From Hydractinia symbiolongicarpus (lineage: Eukaryota > Cnidaria > Hydrozoa > Anthoathecata > Hydractiniidae): DNA of 64,000 bases. The translations under genes and the position numbers were made by a program. The notes under the pieces are model-generated. The model did no database searches and was not told the DNA's origin. It saw only the letters and a program-made list of their open reading frames with translations. The stretch lies in assembly GCF_029227915.1 (NCBI RefSeq), contig NC_079884.1:13950001-14014000 (forward strand). Direction: 5' to 3'. This document shows, one piece after another, positions 23,059-35,411 of the stretch. Positions within the stretch are counted from its first letter, which is position 1, and each line of letters opens with the position of its first letter.

Positions 23059-24058
23059 CAGTTGACTTGACCCTCGTTTTAGCGAACATGGTTTTTAACG
23101 AATTCCTTATTATATCAAACAAAAATGTCTCGGTCCCTTGATTTTCGCTAACAAAGCTCTCATAAAATACCTCTCTTTAACGAACTCGCTTTTAACGACT
23201 TCCGTATTATATCGAACAAAATGTCTCCGTCCCTTGATTTTCGCTAACAAAGCTCTCATAAAATACCTCTCTTTAACGAACTCGCTTTTAACGAATTCCT
23301 CATTATATCGAACAAAAATATCTTAACACAACGCCTGATTTACCCTTGATTCAAAGATTAAATTTCGAGCGGCACTCGAAATTCAATCTTTGAATTTTAT
23401 TCAATTGTTTGTTTACGTATTTGTTTAAAAACCGTCGGCTGCTAAGAGAAGAGGGTGAGCCTTGGTGAAAAATATAAGGCTGTCAAAGAAATTGAATCTC
23501 GTATTAAGCCATTTAAAGTCACCGAAAAGTATGACGTTCCTAGAAATACAGTATCGACATGGCTTAAAAAATAAGATGAGATCAGAAGTGCCTTCAAGTC
23601 CGGTGAAGTTAGCTCGAAAATGAAGAATATGAGAATCGGAAAGAATGATGATTTAGAGAAAGCACTAAGAAGAGAACATAGTGGAAATCGAACCTCCAAA
23701 CAAACCGTCCCGATCTGAAATATACGTAGCTATGGAATTACTTCAAAGATACAGTCTTTTTGAGGAGGAAGAGGCAGCATTCAACATGAGAAGGCATCTG
23801 GAGCAGTTCAATCTAGTATACGATAAATGTGAAGAATCGAAAAAGCAACAAACCACCATTGAAAATTTCTTTCATAGAATTTGATTCTTTATGAAACTGT
23901 TCATGTAACTCTTTATAATTATTAAACTAAGCAGTGCTAAAAAATCATGATTTTATCAGACTTAAACCCATTTTTGAAAAGTTCGCTTTTAACGAATCCC
24001 TCATTATAGCGAACTAAATTGCTCGGTCCCTCAGGGTTCGCTAAAACGAGGTCAACTG
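23059..24058 (+). mobile_element. internally deleted Tigger/pogo transposon, 1000 bp with TA on both sides
   Basis: Ends CAGTTGACTTGACCCTCG and CGAGGTCAACTG are inverted repeats, with TA at 23057-23058 and again at 24059-24060, the Tc1/mariner-superfamily target duplication. Inside lie two copies of a roughly 93-bp direct repeat (about 23120-23320, with 'cggtcccttgattttcgcta') and two transposase remnants. The element is non-autonomous because the central catalytic domain is gone. Confidence 0.9.
23448..23884 (+). pseudogene. Tigger/pogo transposase remnant, HTH and C-terminal tail only
   Basis: The first part reads as a CENP-B-type helix-turn-helix region (EKYKAVKEIESRIKPF, then VTEKYDVPRNTVSTWLKK) followed by a stop or shift. 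The second part jumps to the acidic C-terminal tail typical of Tigger transposases (MELLQRYSLFEEEE, NLVYDKCEESKKQQTTIENF). The DDE catalytic region that should lie between is deleted. Not functional. Confidence 0.85.
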
Positions 24059-24363
24059 TATTTTATATTAAACAACAGACACTTTTCAGTAACGGATGGA
24101 GTGACAGTTATATTAAACCCTCGTCAAAACCTCTAAATAGCGGACTCTTTTCTGTGGCAGACATCTCTATAGCGTATACAACGGTTGGTAAATATAAAAT
24201 AAATCTTGTAAGAAGTTTGTCTGTATTTCAGACAATAGTTTGCATATTTGTTGAAGAATTCTCTGATTTTTGTTATATTTTTTTTAGCCAATTTTAGGGC
24301 TAAAGGAATAAAAATTCGCAGGGAAGTTTTGTTTCTGTTTTACTTTTCAAAATGAATTATATC

Positions 24364-24660
24364 TACAGTACACATCCGTTAATTCGAATGCTGCCTAATT
24401 CGAACTCCGTGTCGTTCGAATATTTCGCTAATACGAACAGTTTTTTCGGTCCCTCCGTAGCCCAAAACCTAGTGCCTGGTAAAGAATTTTGAGAATTTAT
24501 TTTTCGATTCCTTACGTGTTCGAATTACTTCGCAATAGAACACCCAAGAGTAGGTTTCTCTAATGAAATTTGGGAAAAACCTTTACGTGGCAGACGTGTC
24601 TCAATAGCAGACACTTTTTTTAGTTTCAGAAGGTGTCGCTACAGAGAGGTTTCACGGTGA
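24364..24660. mobile_element. fragments of other pogo/Tigger-type ends
   Basis: TACAGTACACATCCGTTAAT at 24366 starts a run of 'ttcgaa' words ending in 'cggtccctc', as in Tigger ends. Near 24595-24650 a second terminus-like stretch contains 'agcagacactttttt' and 'cagagaggtttcac'. No partner ends were found, so these are solo or nested fragments. No gene lies between 24059 and 24939. Confidence 0.45.
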
Positions 24661-24939
24661 GGTACAACAAAATCCTCGTTTGTGATTCATTATTATATTT
24701 CTTTTAATTTCAACAAAAGGATACGAATAAAAGTTACAAAACATCAACAAGTTAATTGTGTAAAATAAAAGGTCTGTTAAAAATGGGTTAAAAGCAAAAC
24801 GAGTGGATACTAAAAGAAAAAAAGTTTCGTAAAACGTAAGGCCTATTGAAAAGCTAATTGTCACAACGCGTGATTCGAGCGGGAAAAACTCAAAGAGACT
24901 TTGACTAACACTAGCGCTTAACCAAAAAAAATGGTAGTG

Positions 24940-27900
24940 TCATAAATCGTTTAGCGGTGGCCAATCAGAATTATTTTTTAAAGTGTTGTAAATATGTTTA
25001 TATTCATTACGAGGCTCTTTCTTACCTCGAACATAATCGCTTAGACCTTTTACCATTGCAGATGGTAAGAATATCTTCTCCACAACATAGGACACGTAAA
25101 AATGGCCAAAAGCAATCATCACCAACGACAGCAAAAATTTCCAGCTTGGTACGGACGCGATCAGGAATAACTTTCGAATAGCTTCTGGTGGATCCAGGGA
25201 TATGTAGGTAGTAAATATGGTAGCACAAATAAACATTAACACATATTTGTAGTTGAGATAGAGTGGCTTGCGATATGGTTTTCCTGAGGCGCACACTGCA
25301 GATAACCAGATGTACTGAAAATATGACACGGTTAACACTGCAACATTCTCATAGCTGACAAAATTTAATTCTTCTGTTTCGTTCTCTTTGAAAGAAGAAG
25401 GCGGTTTGTACCAATAGATGTGTCTGACGTAAATAAATGCACCAAATTGAAAAAGAAACAGGATGAGAGTTTGAAGTAGAATACCTCCCAGAAATATTGG
25501 ATGAACTAATTTACCAGGTGGACGTTTCTTGGTCAATTTATCACTGGCTTCAGATTGAATCATGGTCACAACCAATGGCAGATTTAAGAACAAATCAACA
25601 TACAGAAACTGCCAATCGGAATAACTGGAGTTGATTGAGTATAATATGAGAACTCCAATGAATTGCAGAAAACTATACAATGCCATGTATTTGAAAATAC
25701 CAAATGACGTCACGAGCGCTGCTCTTCCCTCTTTCAGCAACCGTGGAACGCAAGATATGTCAAATACTTTTGAAGTGAAAGGGGAAGCAACTGAAGCTTC
25801 CGAGTCGGAAAGAGCAATTCCTAAAATACATGAGATTAATTTGCATGAATTACTACTATTTATACTATATACGCAAGGAAAAATATGCTACAACAACTTG
25901 AGGGAAGAATTTTTGCGGAGAAGTCTTTTTTGCGATTAAAAGATTTTTTATTCAAACTGCAGAAATTAGTTTTTTGATTAACAGCTAGAAAATAAGGAAG
26001 TTATGCTTTTGATTGGAACGCTACTTTGTTAATTTAACTTCTTTTAATTTTGCATTATTACATATTTTCCAAGAAAAAGCATTTGCCCAATTATATCGCC
26101 ACATTAAATATCAAGCACAATATATTCTTTAAACATTATCGTTTTACTCATCGCCCTTAAAAATCTCAAATATATTTGCGATCCAACCACGTTTTCAAAA
26201 GATTTGCGGAGCTTGTTTTTGTACCTGATAAATGTTTGCGCACATTTGCAAAAGTTTTTGGAGAAGGATTCATTTAAACAATTGCTGAACTGAGTATTGC
26301 CAAATTGGTATAGAATAAGTTCTGGAAAAATTTCTTCATGTAAGGCAAGGAAAATTGCGTAGGATACTGATAAAATGTTAGGACAAACAAGTAAATTATA
26401 GCAAATAATAGCAAAATAGTTACCTGCATGTGCGGCTTTAAGTGCACCACAATCGTTTGCACCATCTCCACACATCCCCACTCCATACCCAATCTTTTTC
26501 AAATCTTCAACAAGAATGGTTTTCTGATCTGGAGACATTCTGGCAAAAACAGAGGCTGACATTAAAATTTTTGGTAACAAATTTGCACATTTTTCTCTCA
26601 AACGCATAAACGTATTGCCACCAAGAGCCATGGCGTAGTCAAGATTTGCGTATTCTACATTCACAATAGCATTCGAATTTTCTGAACTTTCTTTCTCTTC
26701 ACTTTGCAAGACTTCGTACTTCAATTGATCCTCTTCTGTGAATTTGACTTCGATAGTCTTTTGATATGACTTGACAATGTCTACTTCCCTGGCAACAGAA
26801 GCTGCTGTGTATAGATTATCGCCAGTCGCCATGATTGTTCTGATGTTTGCATTTTCTAAAGTTTTAATAACATTTTTAGAAGCTGGTTTCAAAACGTTCT
26901 CAAAAATGATCAATCCAAGAAACTGCAACTCAGATTCGACTTCAGATCGAGACAATTTTTTTAGATGGTGCCATTTTGTTGATGAAGGTAAATTTTTAGT
27001 TGCAACAGCGAGAACTCTACTTCCTGCTTTTGTGAATTCCATCAGTACATCCAAAATCCCGACTGGTTTGCTTTCCTCCTGACAAAATGAAAGTATCATC
27101 TCTGGAGAGCCTTTAGCATATACCGTCATATTGGAGTGGCCAAGTTGTTTTGTGATCACACTCATTCTTTGTAAAGACGATTCAAACGGATACTGTTTCA
27201 AAATACCAATCTCTTTTGCGTTCTCTATATCACCGTCAAAGACTGTCTCTTGTGAAGCATCAGTAGCAGAAATTATTTCTGGAGGAGAAACCGTAACAGG
27301 GGCGAGTAGCTGGTACTTCGAACCAGATTCATCGCTTGGTTCATTGATTTTCCATTTTGTAAAATCAAACATATAGGAATCGAGAGGATCACCAATTACT
27401 TGTCCTTTAATGATAGTTAAGCTGTGACAGCAAGCCATTGCTAAAATTCAATAACAAGAATGTAAGATGTCTGAAATGTACGTACAAACAGTTTAAATAT
27501 TAGACTAAAGATAATATTTTGTGATAATGAAAGATATAAATTACATTTAAAGGTATCCATATCCTATGTTCATTTTACATGACTAGCAACAACAAAAGTA
27601 AAATCTGGTGACAGCTGTAAGGTTACAAGACAGGAAACCTCCTTTTGCGAGCACAGATTTTTTTGTTCTGCACAATTACGTTTTGTCTGATAATATGTAA
27701 CTTTAAATTTTTTCTATTTTAGATGTTTCATTTTTGCTCTTCCTGCATACTTGCTTCATGGCTCTTGTGATATGAACTTGAAGCGCAACGTACAATGTGT
27801 TGAAGATGCAAGAGAACAAAATGGATTTAAAATATAACATGAGCGTGAAAATAAAAAATAAATACTAATTGCAATATACTTAAGTTAAAGTTGCGTTAGT

Positions 27901-29605
27901 TAATTTGTTTAATTTGTTTAACTAATTGAATAGTGTAAGCCCTGCATATATGTTTTGTATTCGTTTTTTATAGCTCTAAGGTTTGTATTCATTTTTAATA
28001 AACATTCTTACCCTTTACAAGAGTAGAGTCTTGTATCTTATCAACGGAATGCTCCATCGGTTCGACAACATTACCCTCCACTCTGACAACCCCCGAAACA
28101 GCCAATGTATCCTCAGTTAATGTTCCGGTTTTGTCAAACACAAACATTTTGATTTTACCACAAACATTCACACGCGCGGGATCAATACAGTAAATGTGTT
28201 GTTTTCGTAGACGATGGAGAGCGTACATTAATCCAACAGACATACATGCTGGTAGTTCTGGTGGGACTGCGATTGTGAATATGTCCAGTGATTTTCTTGC
28301 TATAACACCTGGGGGTTCACCGTGTCTTATGAATATGATGATGGTATAAACAAAACCAAAAAATGCAAGGAAACCAAGAAATAAAATAAATTTCATCGAA
28401 TCTCGGAAAAATGTGAAATGAACTGGTTTTGGGTGGATGATTGAACGAATAAGGCGTCCCTTTAACGTACAAAATCCAGTGCGAATGACCACAGCAAGAA
28501 TTCGCGTGTCTCCCCCATAAAAATGAGCTTGTAGAATTTCTGTGCCATTATATAAAGTATGTCTTTTATGTTTGTTTACTGAAAATATTTCAGACAACAC
28601 ATTTCCACTCGTTGAAGTCAAACCATCGACACCTGTTTTTGAAGTTGGAAAACTCTCTCCTGTCAGGGTGCTCTCATTTACAACACATCGTCCGTTTAAG
28701 AGAACGGCATCACAAGGAAGATGGAGACCTTCTGGTGGGATTACTAGAACATCGCCGGGAACCAAATCCTTTGAAGATTTAGAAGTTACATCAACTCCGT
28801 TTTCTCCAGGTGATAAAACCTTCACATCAAAAGCATCAGCTACCATATCATGGAGTTTCTGCAGATGGCTTTTAGTTTCATATGTGTTAAGTATAAGTGA
28901 AAATAATGTCATCAGAACGATCACACTAGCATAGTATATGTAGTTGTCACTGTACCAAAGGGAAACACTAAAAACTTGAAAAACATAAAACGGATCAGCA
29001 ACAAGTTGTATGAAAACTATAAAGTAGGAACGAACTGGAACATTGATGAAGTTTTCTCCATGAAGAATCAGTTTCTGTAAATACGAACCACGCGACAATC
29101 CTTGTGACATTTCATATATTTCCTTCACTGTGAGAATTTCATCTAGTCCAGAAATTTCAAATGCTCTATCATACTTGGAGTTAAAGTAATAACGCAAGAA
29201 TTTATGTTCGAAATATTTAAAACACGATCTTGATAAAAGCTCCAATTCAAAATTAGAAAATTGTTTATCCTTTAATTCTTTGTGTTCTTTACTGTAATTT
29301 ACTGTCTTCATTTTGCTCAAATACAACTGTCCACCATGTATCTGTTTAATCAGCAAAGTTGTCGCCTCATTAAGAGCACATTTAGAGTGAGTGAATATCA
29401 TTCTGCGAACAGGATTCCAATATCCAAGAAGAAAAATCAATCCAACGCTTAAAAAACCAAGCACATAAAACAACACAGTGTAACTCGTACTTCTTTTAAA
29501 TCCATCGACGCGAAACTCTTCTTCAGAATCTTCGTGCACAACAAGCGTGTACGCCATTTTTGAAGTTGCAAGAATGTGTTCATTCTCTTGTTCACCACGT
29601 GCCAT
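24940..29605 (-). CDS. ATP13A-like: P5B-type P-type ATPase, copy 2 (3 exons)
   Basis: Exons, complement of: 28012-29605, 26424-27440, 24940-25820; all introns GT-AG with both junctions in phase 1; 1163 aa. A second start 16 codons in (29557, MAYTLVV) matches the start of copy 3 and may be the real one, giving 1147 aa. The domain order is as in copy 1: TGES actuator loop, DKTGTLTED, KGSPE, MATGDN, GDGANDCGALKAAHAG, and C-terminal membrane segments. The M4 motif is PPELPACMSVG. PPELP is the signature usually given for P5A ATPases, although the rest of the protein is P5B-like. The 3' end (WPPLNDL) differs slightly from copy 3. All catalytic motifs are intact. The gene converges on copy 1 and is followed head-to-tail by copy 3. 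Confidence 0.94.
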
Positions 29606-31579
29606 GATGTCTCAAACGAAATTTAATAAACCTTGTTTACATTACAAAGTTTGTTTACACAATTCTTGAATTTGACGAATTTATTTCATAATTGAATACG
29701 TAAGTGAATTAAATGTTGACATTCGTCTCAAGTTTTACTGCTTTATCTTTGTACTTATTTCCGTTTTTTGTTTATTCATCGTTTTTGTGTTTATAAAAAA
29801 ATCCACACAATCCTTTTTAGAAATCATATCAAAGGTTGACATGTGATAAGAGTCGTGACTTTTGGCGTACAAACATCCCCGAGCAGAAACTTTGCGAATT
29901 TTACGGATTTTGACCTCGTTTGCGAAAATTTCTTTTCGTTCATTGAATAAATGTTGAATGAAACTTTCTTTCTTCTTTAGCAAACATCAATACTTCGCCT
30001 TGATGATCAAAGTCATTCTATTTGCTAATGCTGTCTATGAAATTTTAATCGTTTGTAAAAAAGTAATTAGACACTCTCCACCGCAAAGTTTAATTGTTGA
30101 TGTTAATTATACTGGGGTTCTACATTAGGCAAATCTCTTGCCTTGCGTCTTCGTTGTGTGATGGTCTTTTTTTCCGATTAGTATACCATGTACAAACGAT
30201 TTTACTAGTCGCGTGTACAAATCCGCAACATAATTACATAAAACTAAAGTTAAATTTAAAAAAGGTAAAGGAAGTCAGCCAGTTTTTAAACCAAGGTAAA
30301 GCCACTGTACTACTTTTGAGCGAAATCAAGAAAGAACAAGTTATTTAGTCTTCTTTTTATATCCCGCCCTTGTTCTACTACTTATGCTCGCCATGGACAC
30401 TCCTTCACGGAGCCGAAAATAAACTTAATTTTTAATTAACTGGCGGATGTTGTAAATCGAGTTGAATTTTAAATCAAGTTGACCAAAAGTCAAGTTGGTT
30501 CAAACCAAGTAGTCCAGCGCATATTTTAGTAAACCACTTGACTATTTCGAGTTATATATATTTTTCTTAAACCAAGTTAACCCCATGCATCAATTTAACT
30601 CGCCCCATTGTACTTGGGTAAAGTTCCTGATCTAATGAAGTCTGACTAATAAGGGATAAGGATAAGTTGCATTCATAATAGGCATAATAGACATTTAAAG
30701 GTAGAAAGATGTAATTTTGAATCTAAGATAAATGTACAAGTATTCACACTTTATGAATAGTGTGCGGCGGCTGAAAATCTTTTCACAACCTTTTTGGCGT
30801 TTTGGCATACTCGGACCGTAAAACTTCACTTTACGTGTATGTTCAACAATAAAATGTTGTGAACTACGTTTCCCCTACGGTGTAACCTAGTGCCCGTTCA
30901 CGTATACTTGGAATTCGAATTAACTAACTAAGAACGTGATCATAATAAAAAATATATATATTGTATTTTATCTGAAATAAAGTGAATTAAATCAATATCA
31001 GTTATCTTTCACCCTCCGGAAGGATGATTTCTCACGGAAAGTTCTTCAATTCTGTCCCATCAAAGCTTTCCACAGATATCGGTAATAGAAGTAGGAAACA
31101 TCTGAATCTTTTTGGATCATAGGTTTTCTTCCCATTGCAGCACGGGTTGCTTTTTACTCTAAACGTCACACCCACTTAGTGAAATATGGACATTTTATAA
31201 ATAGGGGTATTTCGAAAACACTGGCATCAAGCTATTTTTATCCCAATGGATGAATTCCCTTTTGGGTAATGTTTTTTCCAGTGGTCGCATACATGGCGCC
31301 TCAAATAATCTAATCAACCATTAAATGATGGCAGTTGTGAATAAAGATGCACTCGCACCGTTACCAGTGTTCATTTATGGCATAACAGGTTGCTTGGCTT
31401 AACTACATATTTATAAACGACATATTCAATGGCTATTATTTTTACATGTGGGTGATTTTTTGAGCCACGTTGATATTTGTAAAAGAAGAGCTGGATACTT
31501 TAGCTGCAAAAAGTATTTCTATCTAATATGTACAACAAATTTCCGCAGTTTTAAAATCGAAACTAATGACAGGTTGCAT
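29606..31579. other. intergenic, no gene recognised
   Basis: This contains the upstream region of ATPase copy 2. No exon with a family signature was found. Short frames at 29735-29983 and 30094-30348 look random. Confidence 0.4.
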
Positions 31580-31742
31580 CTACAATCATGTTCATGTTAG
31601 TTTTGGAAAAACCACTTCCCCCCCCCCCCCCTTGAGGTCTTTTCCAGAGTCGCCGGCAGTATTTTGGGGCACAAATCAACACAAAAACTCTGGAAAAAGC
31701 CTCAAAAGCCGTTTTTCCAATAATTTATGAGCATGATTGTAG
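31580..31742. mobile_element. 163-bp MITE-like inverted repeat, TIR CTACAATCATG
   Basis: CTACAATCATG at the left and CATGATTGTAG at the right. The arms continue to pair imperfectly ('ttttggaaaaac' with 'gtttttccaa', 'cttttccagagt' with 'actctggaaaaag'). A C-run lies in the left arm. No ORF. Confidence 0.7.
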
Positions 31743-31998
31743 TTGTAGTCCTGAATTATACGGAGTATTAAAACTCTATTCCTACTAGTTTTAGAATGTA
31801 AAATTTTACCAACTGTTTCTAATCTGTAACCAAAATAAGAAACTTTTTTTCAGATTAATTTTTAGAGATTTTTCAAGGTATGGAGTGGTCTAACTTCTAG
31901 TTTCTTCGTGTATAATTCGTTAGAAGTAGATCATAAATTCGGGATAGTATCCATTTAAACATTTGAGAACAGTCCTATCTAAAGTTGAATTAGAAACA

Positions 31999-32650
31999 TT
32001 TTTATTCGTTTTTTTTGCCTTTTTTGCGAAACTTTGTCTCACTAAACTTTCAACAATGGCCATTCGCGAAAGTTCATTCAGTACAAATTTTCTAAATTGT
32101 CAATTCGCGAAAGTTTATCCACTAAAATTAAAAAAAATTTGCTGGTTTTAAAAGTTATTTCTTAACTCGCCCTCACTTGGCTCGCTCTCCCGATAAAAAA
32201 AGAGACAGCTGGCGCTGGGAACGAGATTAGAATAAACTAAGTATTTTACTAAAATAAGCAAAAGCGATGATGTTTCAAACGATGACAACGATGCGTGGGA
32301 GCCGGAAGAAGACGAGCCTAGAAATGTGCTTGATCTGTTTTGTGTTTTTGTGATTTTGTGATTTTGACGATGAACCCAATTTGTAAATAGAAGTTTTTAC
32401 ATACCATTTAAAAGAAAATTACATCGTTAAAAAACACTTTTCTATCATAAGAAATATAGGTCATTTTTTTAAAAAAACATTAAAAATCACGAATCGCAAA
32501 TGTTTATCTCGCCAAAACTTTCCAATTTCAGATTTCGCGAAAGTTTATCTCGCGAATTTTTTTTAATTTGTAGATTCGCGAAAATTTATTTTAAAAATTT
32601 AGCGAGTTTTTGGACTCGCGAAAGTTTCTCTCGCGAAAGTTTCTCCTAAT
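31999..32650. repeat. CGCGAA-word repeat region
   Basis: Many diverged copies of 'ttcgcgaaagtttatc' are spaced 15-60 bp apart, densest at 32500-32645. The same words recur at 3360-3490, 8610-8690, 15640-15790, 32870-33070, 42730-42870 and elsewhere. It appears to be a degenerate low-complexity repeat family without coding capacity. Confidence 0.55.
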
Positions 32651-33589
32651 AAAGTAGTTATTTCTCGTTCATACGTGCTTAGTAATTACTACTTTTCAAG
32701 ACATTTATTAGGTCAATTCGATTGGCCGGCGAAAAATTAAGCCAGAATAATAAGAGGTGAAGTAACTAAAAATCACGTAAGAAATTTCAGCCTAGAACCT
32801 CCTTGCTAGGACAGAAGTGCTATTTAGTTTTCCAAAACTTCTATTTGGGAGATTAATTTTTACGAAGAATTTTTTTCGTGATTTCGCAAAATTTTTGCTA
32901 ATCATGGACAGTAAAAACGATTTGAAAGATGATTGCCGAAAGCATAGCTGAAAGAAACAAATTGTGTTTGCATGTAGCTAGTACAATTTCACAAATTTAG
33001 CAAAGAGGGAAAGTTAATTGTAACATTTTCGTGGAGATTTATTTCAGTGAATGGCGAAAATTAATTCCCCGAATAATTAATCTTGTTAGGGAATTTCCAC
33101 ATTCGTATCAATTAAACGATTGTTTAATAAACGTAGATACTACTGAAATAATTCTATCAATGTGTTAACCCAGTTGAACACAGTTGAAAATTTTTCTTTC
33201 CAAACAACTATAAAAAGTCGACTAAATACACCTACCAAGTATTGCAATAGGAGCGTTTGTTGTGTACATGTACTAGCTAGTGAAAACAAGCAGTACTACA
33301 TATAAAATTCTAGTGAGTGTTGCTATGCTTAAAAACAACGAATTATGCTTTCATATCTTTGCAGAAAAAATTGTGGTACCTTAAGAAACATCTGTATAAA
33401 ATTACATACGAGGCTAATCCGAAAGGAAAAACTTTTAAATGAACACCTGTGGAACAACATGTTTGCTAAATATTAATGTCATATTTGGGAAAAATTGTCA
33501 TACTCGGCTAGCAGCTACGGTGCAAAAAATACGCTTTCAAAATCGGCTTATCATGACTATTGGGCTGTTAGTATAATTATTATTCCGAA

Positions 33590-33815
33590 TATTTATACAG
33601 AATATAGCCACTTCAGTGTTGGGAAGACTGTTATCAATGTGGGTCTTGTATTCGAAATGTAAACATTAAGTACATACTGGTAACACCTACCCACTTTCCC
33701 TCACATGGCATAGGTTGACCCGTAGCTGTGGTACAGGCACTTGCTAAACATGCCTGTGCTGTGGACCAAACCACGGACCTTGTGATTGCGAAGCGAACTC
33801 CATAACCACAAGTTC
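33590..33815 (-). mobile_element. SINE family A (tRNA-like head), copy 1
   Basis: On the minus strand it begins 'gtggttatggagttcgcttc', resembling an RNA polymerase III A box. An 'aaggtccgtggtttggtcc' segment follows at B-box spacing, then a body with 'taccacagct' and 'ccatgtgaggga'. It matches 47735-47940 over about 200 bp and part of 49455-49575. No poly-A tail is obvious. Confidence 0.7.
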
Positions 33816-34047
33816 TTATTTAACAAAGTATAATAAATGACATTAGAAAGGCCAAAAATACTAGAATATATTCATAAACCAATTGACAACATAGTGAATG
33901 ATATAGTTTTAATATAATACAACAGAGGGTATACGAGGTACATAATTTTTTAGTTTAGAAAGCGATGGCATATTTAATTGAAAAAGTATTTACATGCGGT
34001 CACTCAAAAAAGTCCAAATAACAAGAAATTATACGCACTTTACAACT

Positions 34048-34496
34048 ACCTTATACAAATTTTGGCAAGCACTAATTTTGGCGATCTTGGTCTAAACCCC
34101 AAAATTAAGTGCTTGCCAAATTTTTTTTTCATTTATCGTCAAAATAAAAGTTTGTCATTTTTTTTATCTTTCTCCAAATCCAGTGCATAAAAATTCAACT
34201 CTTTTACAGAAAAAAAAAGTGACAAAAGAAAACTAGGCTAAATTTTACATGACTTCTTTTGGTTTTAATATAAAGCATGTTCATGTTTAAAAAATCGTTT
34301 GTTCTATCTCTATGTCCTCAATTTTTTTAAGTTAAAATTTGCAAGCAACATAAAAACTTAAAGAAAATCTTTCCATCGTCAAATTAAATACACGTCAAAT
34401 TTAAGTCAAAATTGCCATCGCCAAGTTAAATGCTTGCCAAAAAATCAAATTTGGTTCATTGTCAAGTAAATTCTTGGCAAAATTTATACGAAAGGT
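34048..34496. mobile_element. MITE with inverted TTTGGCAAG ends
   Basis: The left end ACCTTATACAAATTTTGGCA and the right end (inverse reads ACCTTTCGTATAAATTTTGC) are inverted repeats. Inside, 'gtgcttgccaa', 'tgcttgccaa' and 'gtcaaattaaat' words recur. No transposase. Confidence 0.65.
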
Positions 34497-34511
34497 TGTT
34501 TATTAATTGAG

Positions 34512-34972
34512 ACAGTCTGCTCACGATAAGTTAAATCTCCACGGGAACAAAAAAATGGTTCCACTTATTGAATGTTCCACTTTCCGAATTGCTTAATAGG
34601 TGGAACCTCTATGAAACCGAAAAAAAGTTTCACTTGTTGAACTTCTCTCTTATCTGAAATCTCAGTAGACCGAAGAATTAAAATGTGACGGCTGATAAAT
34701 TTTTATGTTTTCATTACTTTTAATGTTTTCATTACTCAAATTTTTGCATTCGAAAAAAGAAGTGCTTTGATTAAAATGATTCGAACGTACTGTAGATGAT
34801 TTTTCTTTTGGAAAAGTTCCACTTATAGGAATAAATATTGCTCAAGGGACCAAAAAATGGTTCCACTTATCCGACTTATCCGATATAATGCAAATCCAAG
34901 GGATTGGGGAAATTGGTTCCACTAAACGCAAGTTCCACTTACCCGGGTTTCAACTTATCCAGAGTAGACTGT
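34512..34972. mobile_element. pogo-type MITE, TIR ACAGTCTRCTC
   Basis: The left end is ACAGTCTGCTC and the right end is the inverse of ACAGTCTACTC. The interior carries repeated 'ggttccacttat' words, as in Tigger subterminal repeats. No transposase frame. Confidence 0.65.
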
Positions 34973-35411
34973 ATTTACTTTCTTAATGACGAAATTTGCT
35001 ACTTTTGTTGTTGCTTTGTTTTGCTGTAAAATAAGTTACAATCTGTTTTCAAGATAGCTAACTAGAATATGGCTAGCTATCTTGAAGTTTACTGAGATGT
35101 CCAAAGTGATATTTAAGATGATTTTAGGTGTTGTCTTTGTCGTTAGTGCTCATAACCTTTTTCACCGCTGTTAGCTTTACTTTTGTGTAAGTCACTCTAA
35201 ACAGCCCATTTTGTAGTCCTTTTAAAAACACATACAACGGAGTATCAGAAAAGTATCAATAGACGTGAATTTTTTTTTCTACAAATAGAAATTTACTTTT
35301 CTGCTTTGTTTAACTAAACTTGTTATTATCTGCGTCTAATGTTTTACTAAATTTCTTAAACGCGCTTTTCCTGCGGTTTTATAAACGCGGGAAGTGCTAC
35401 AAAAGCGCGAA

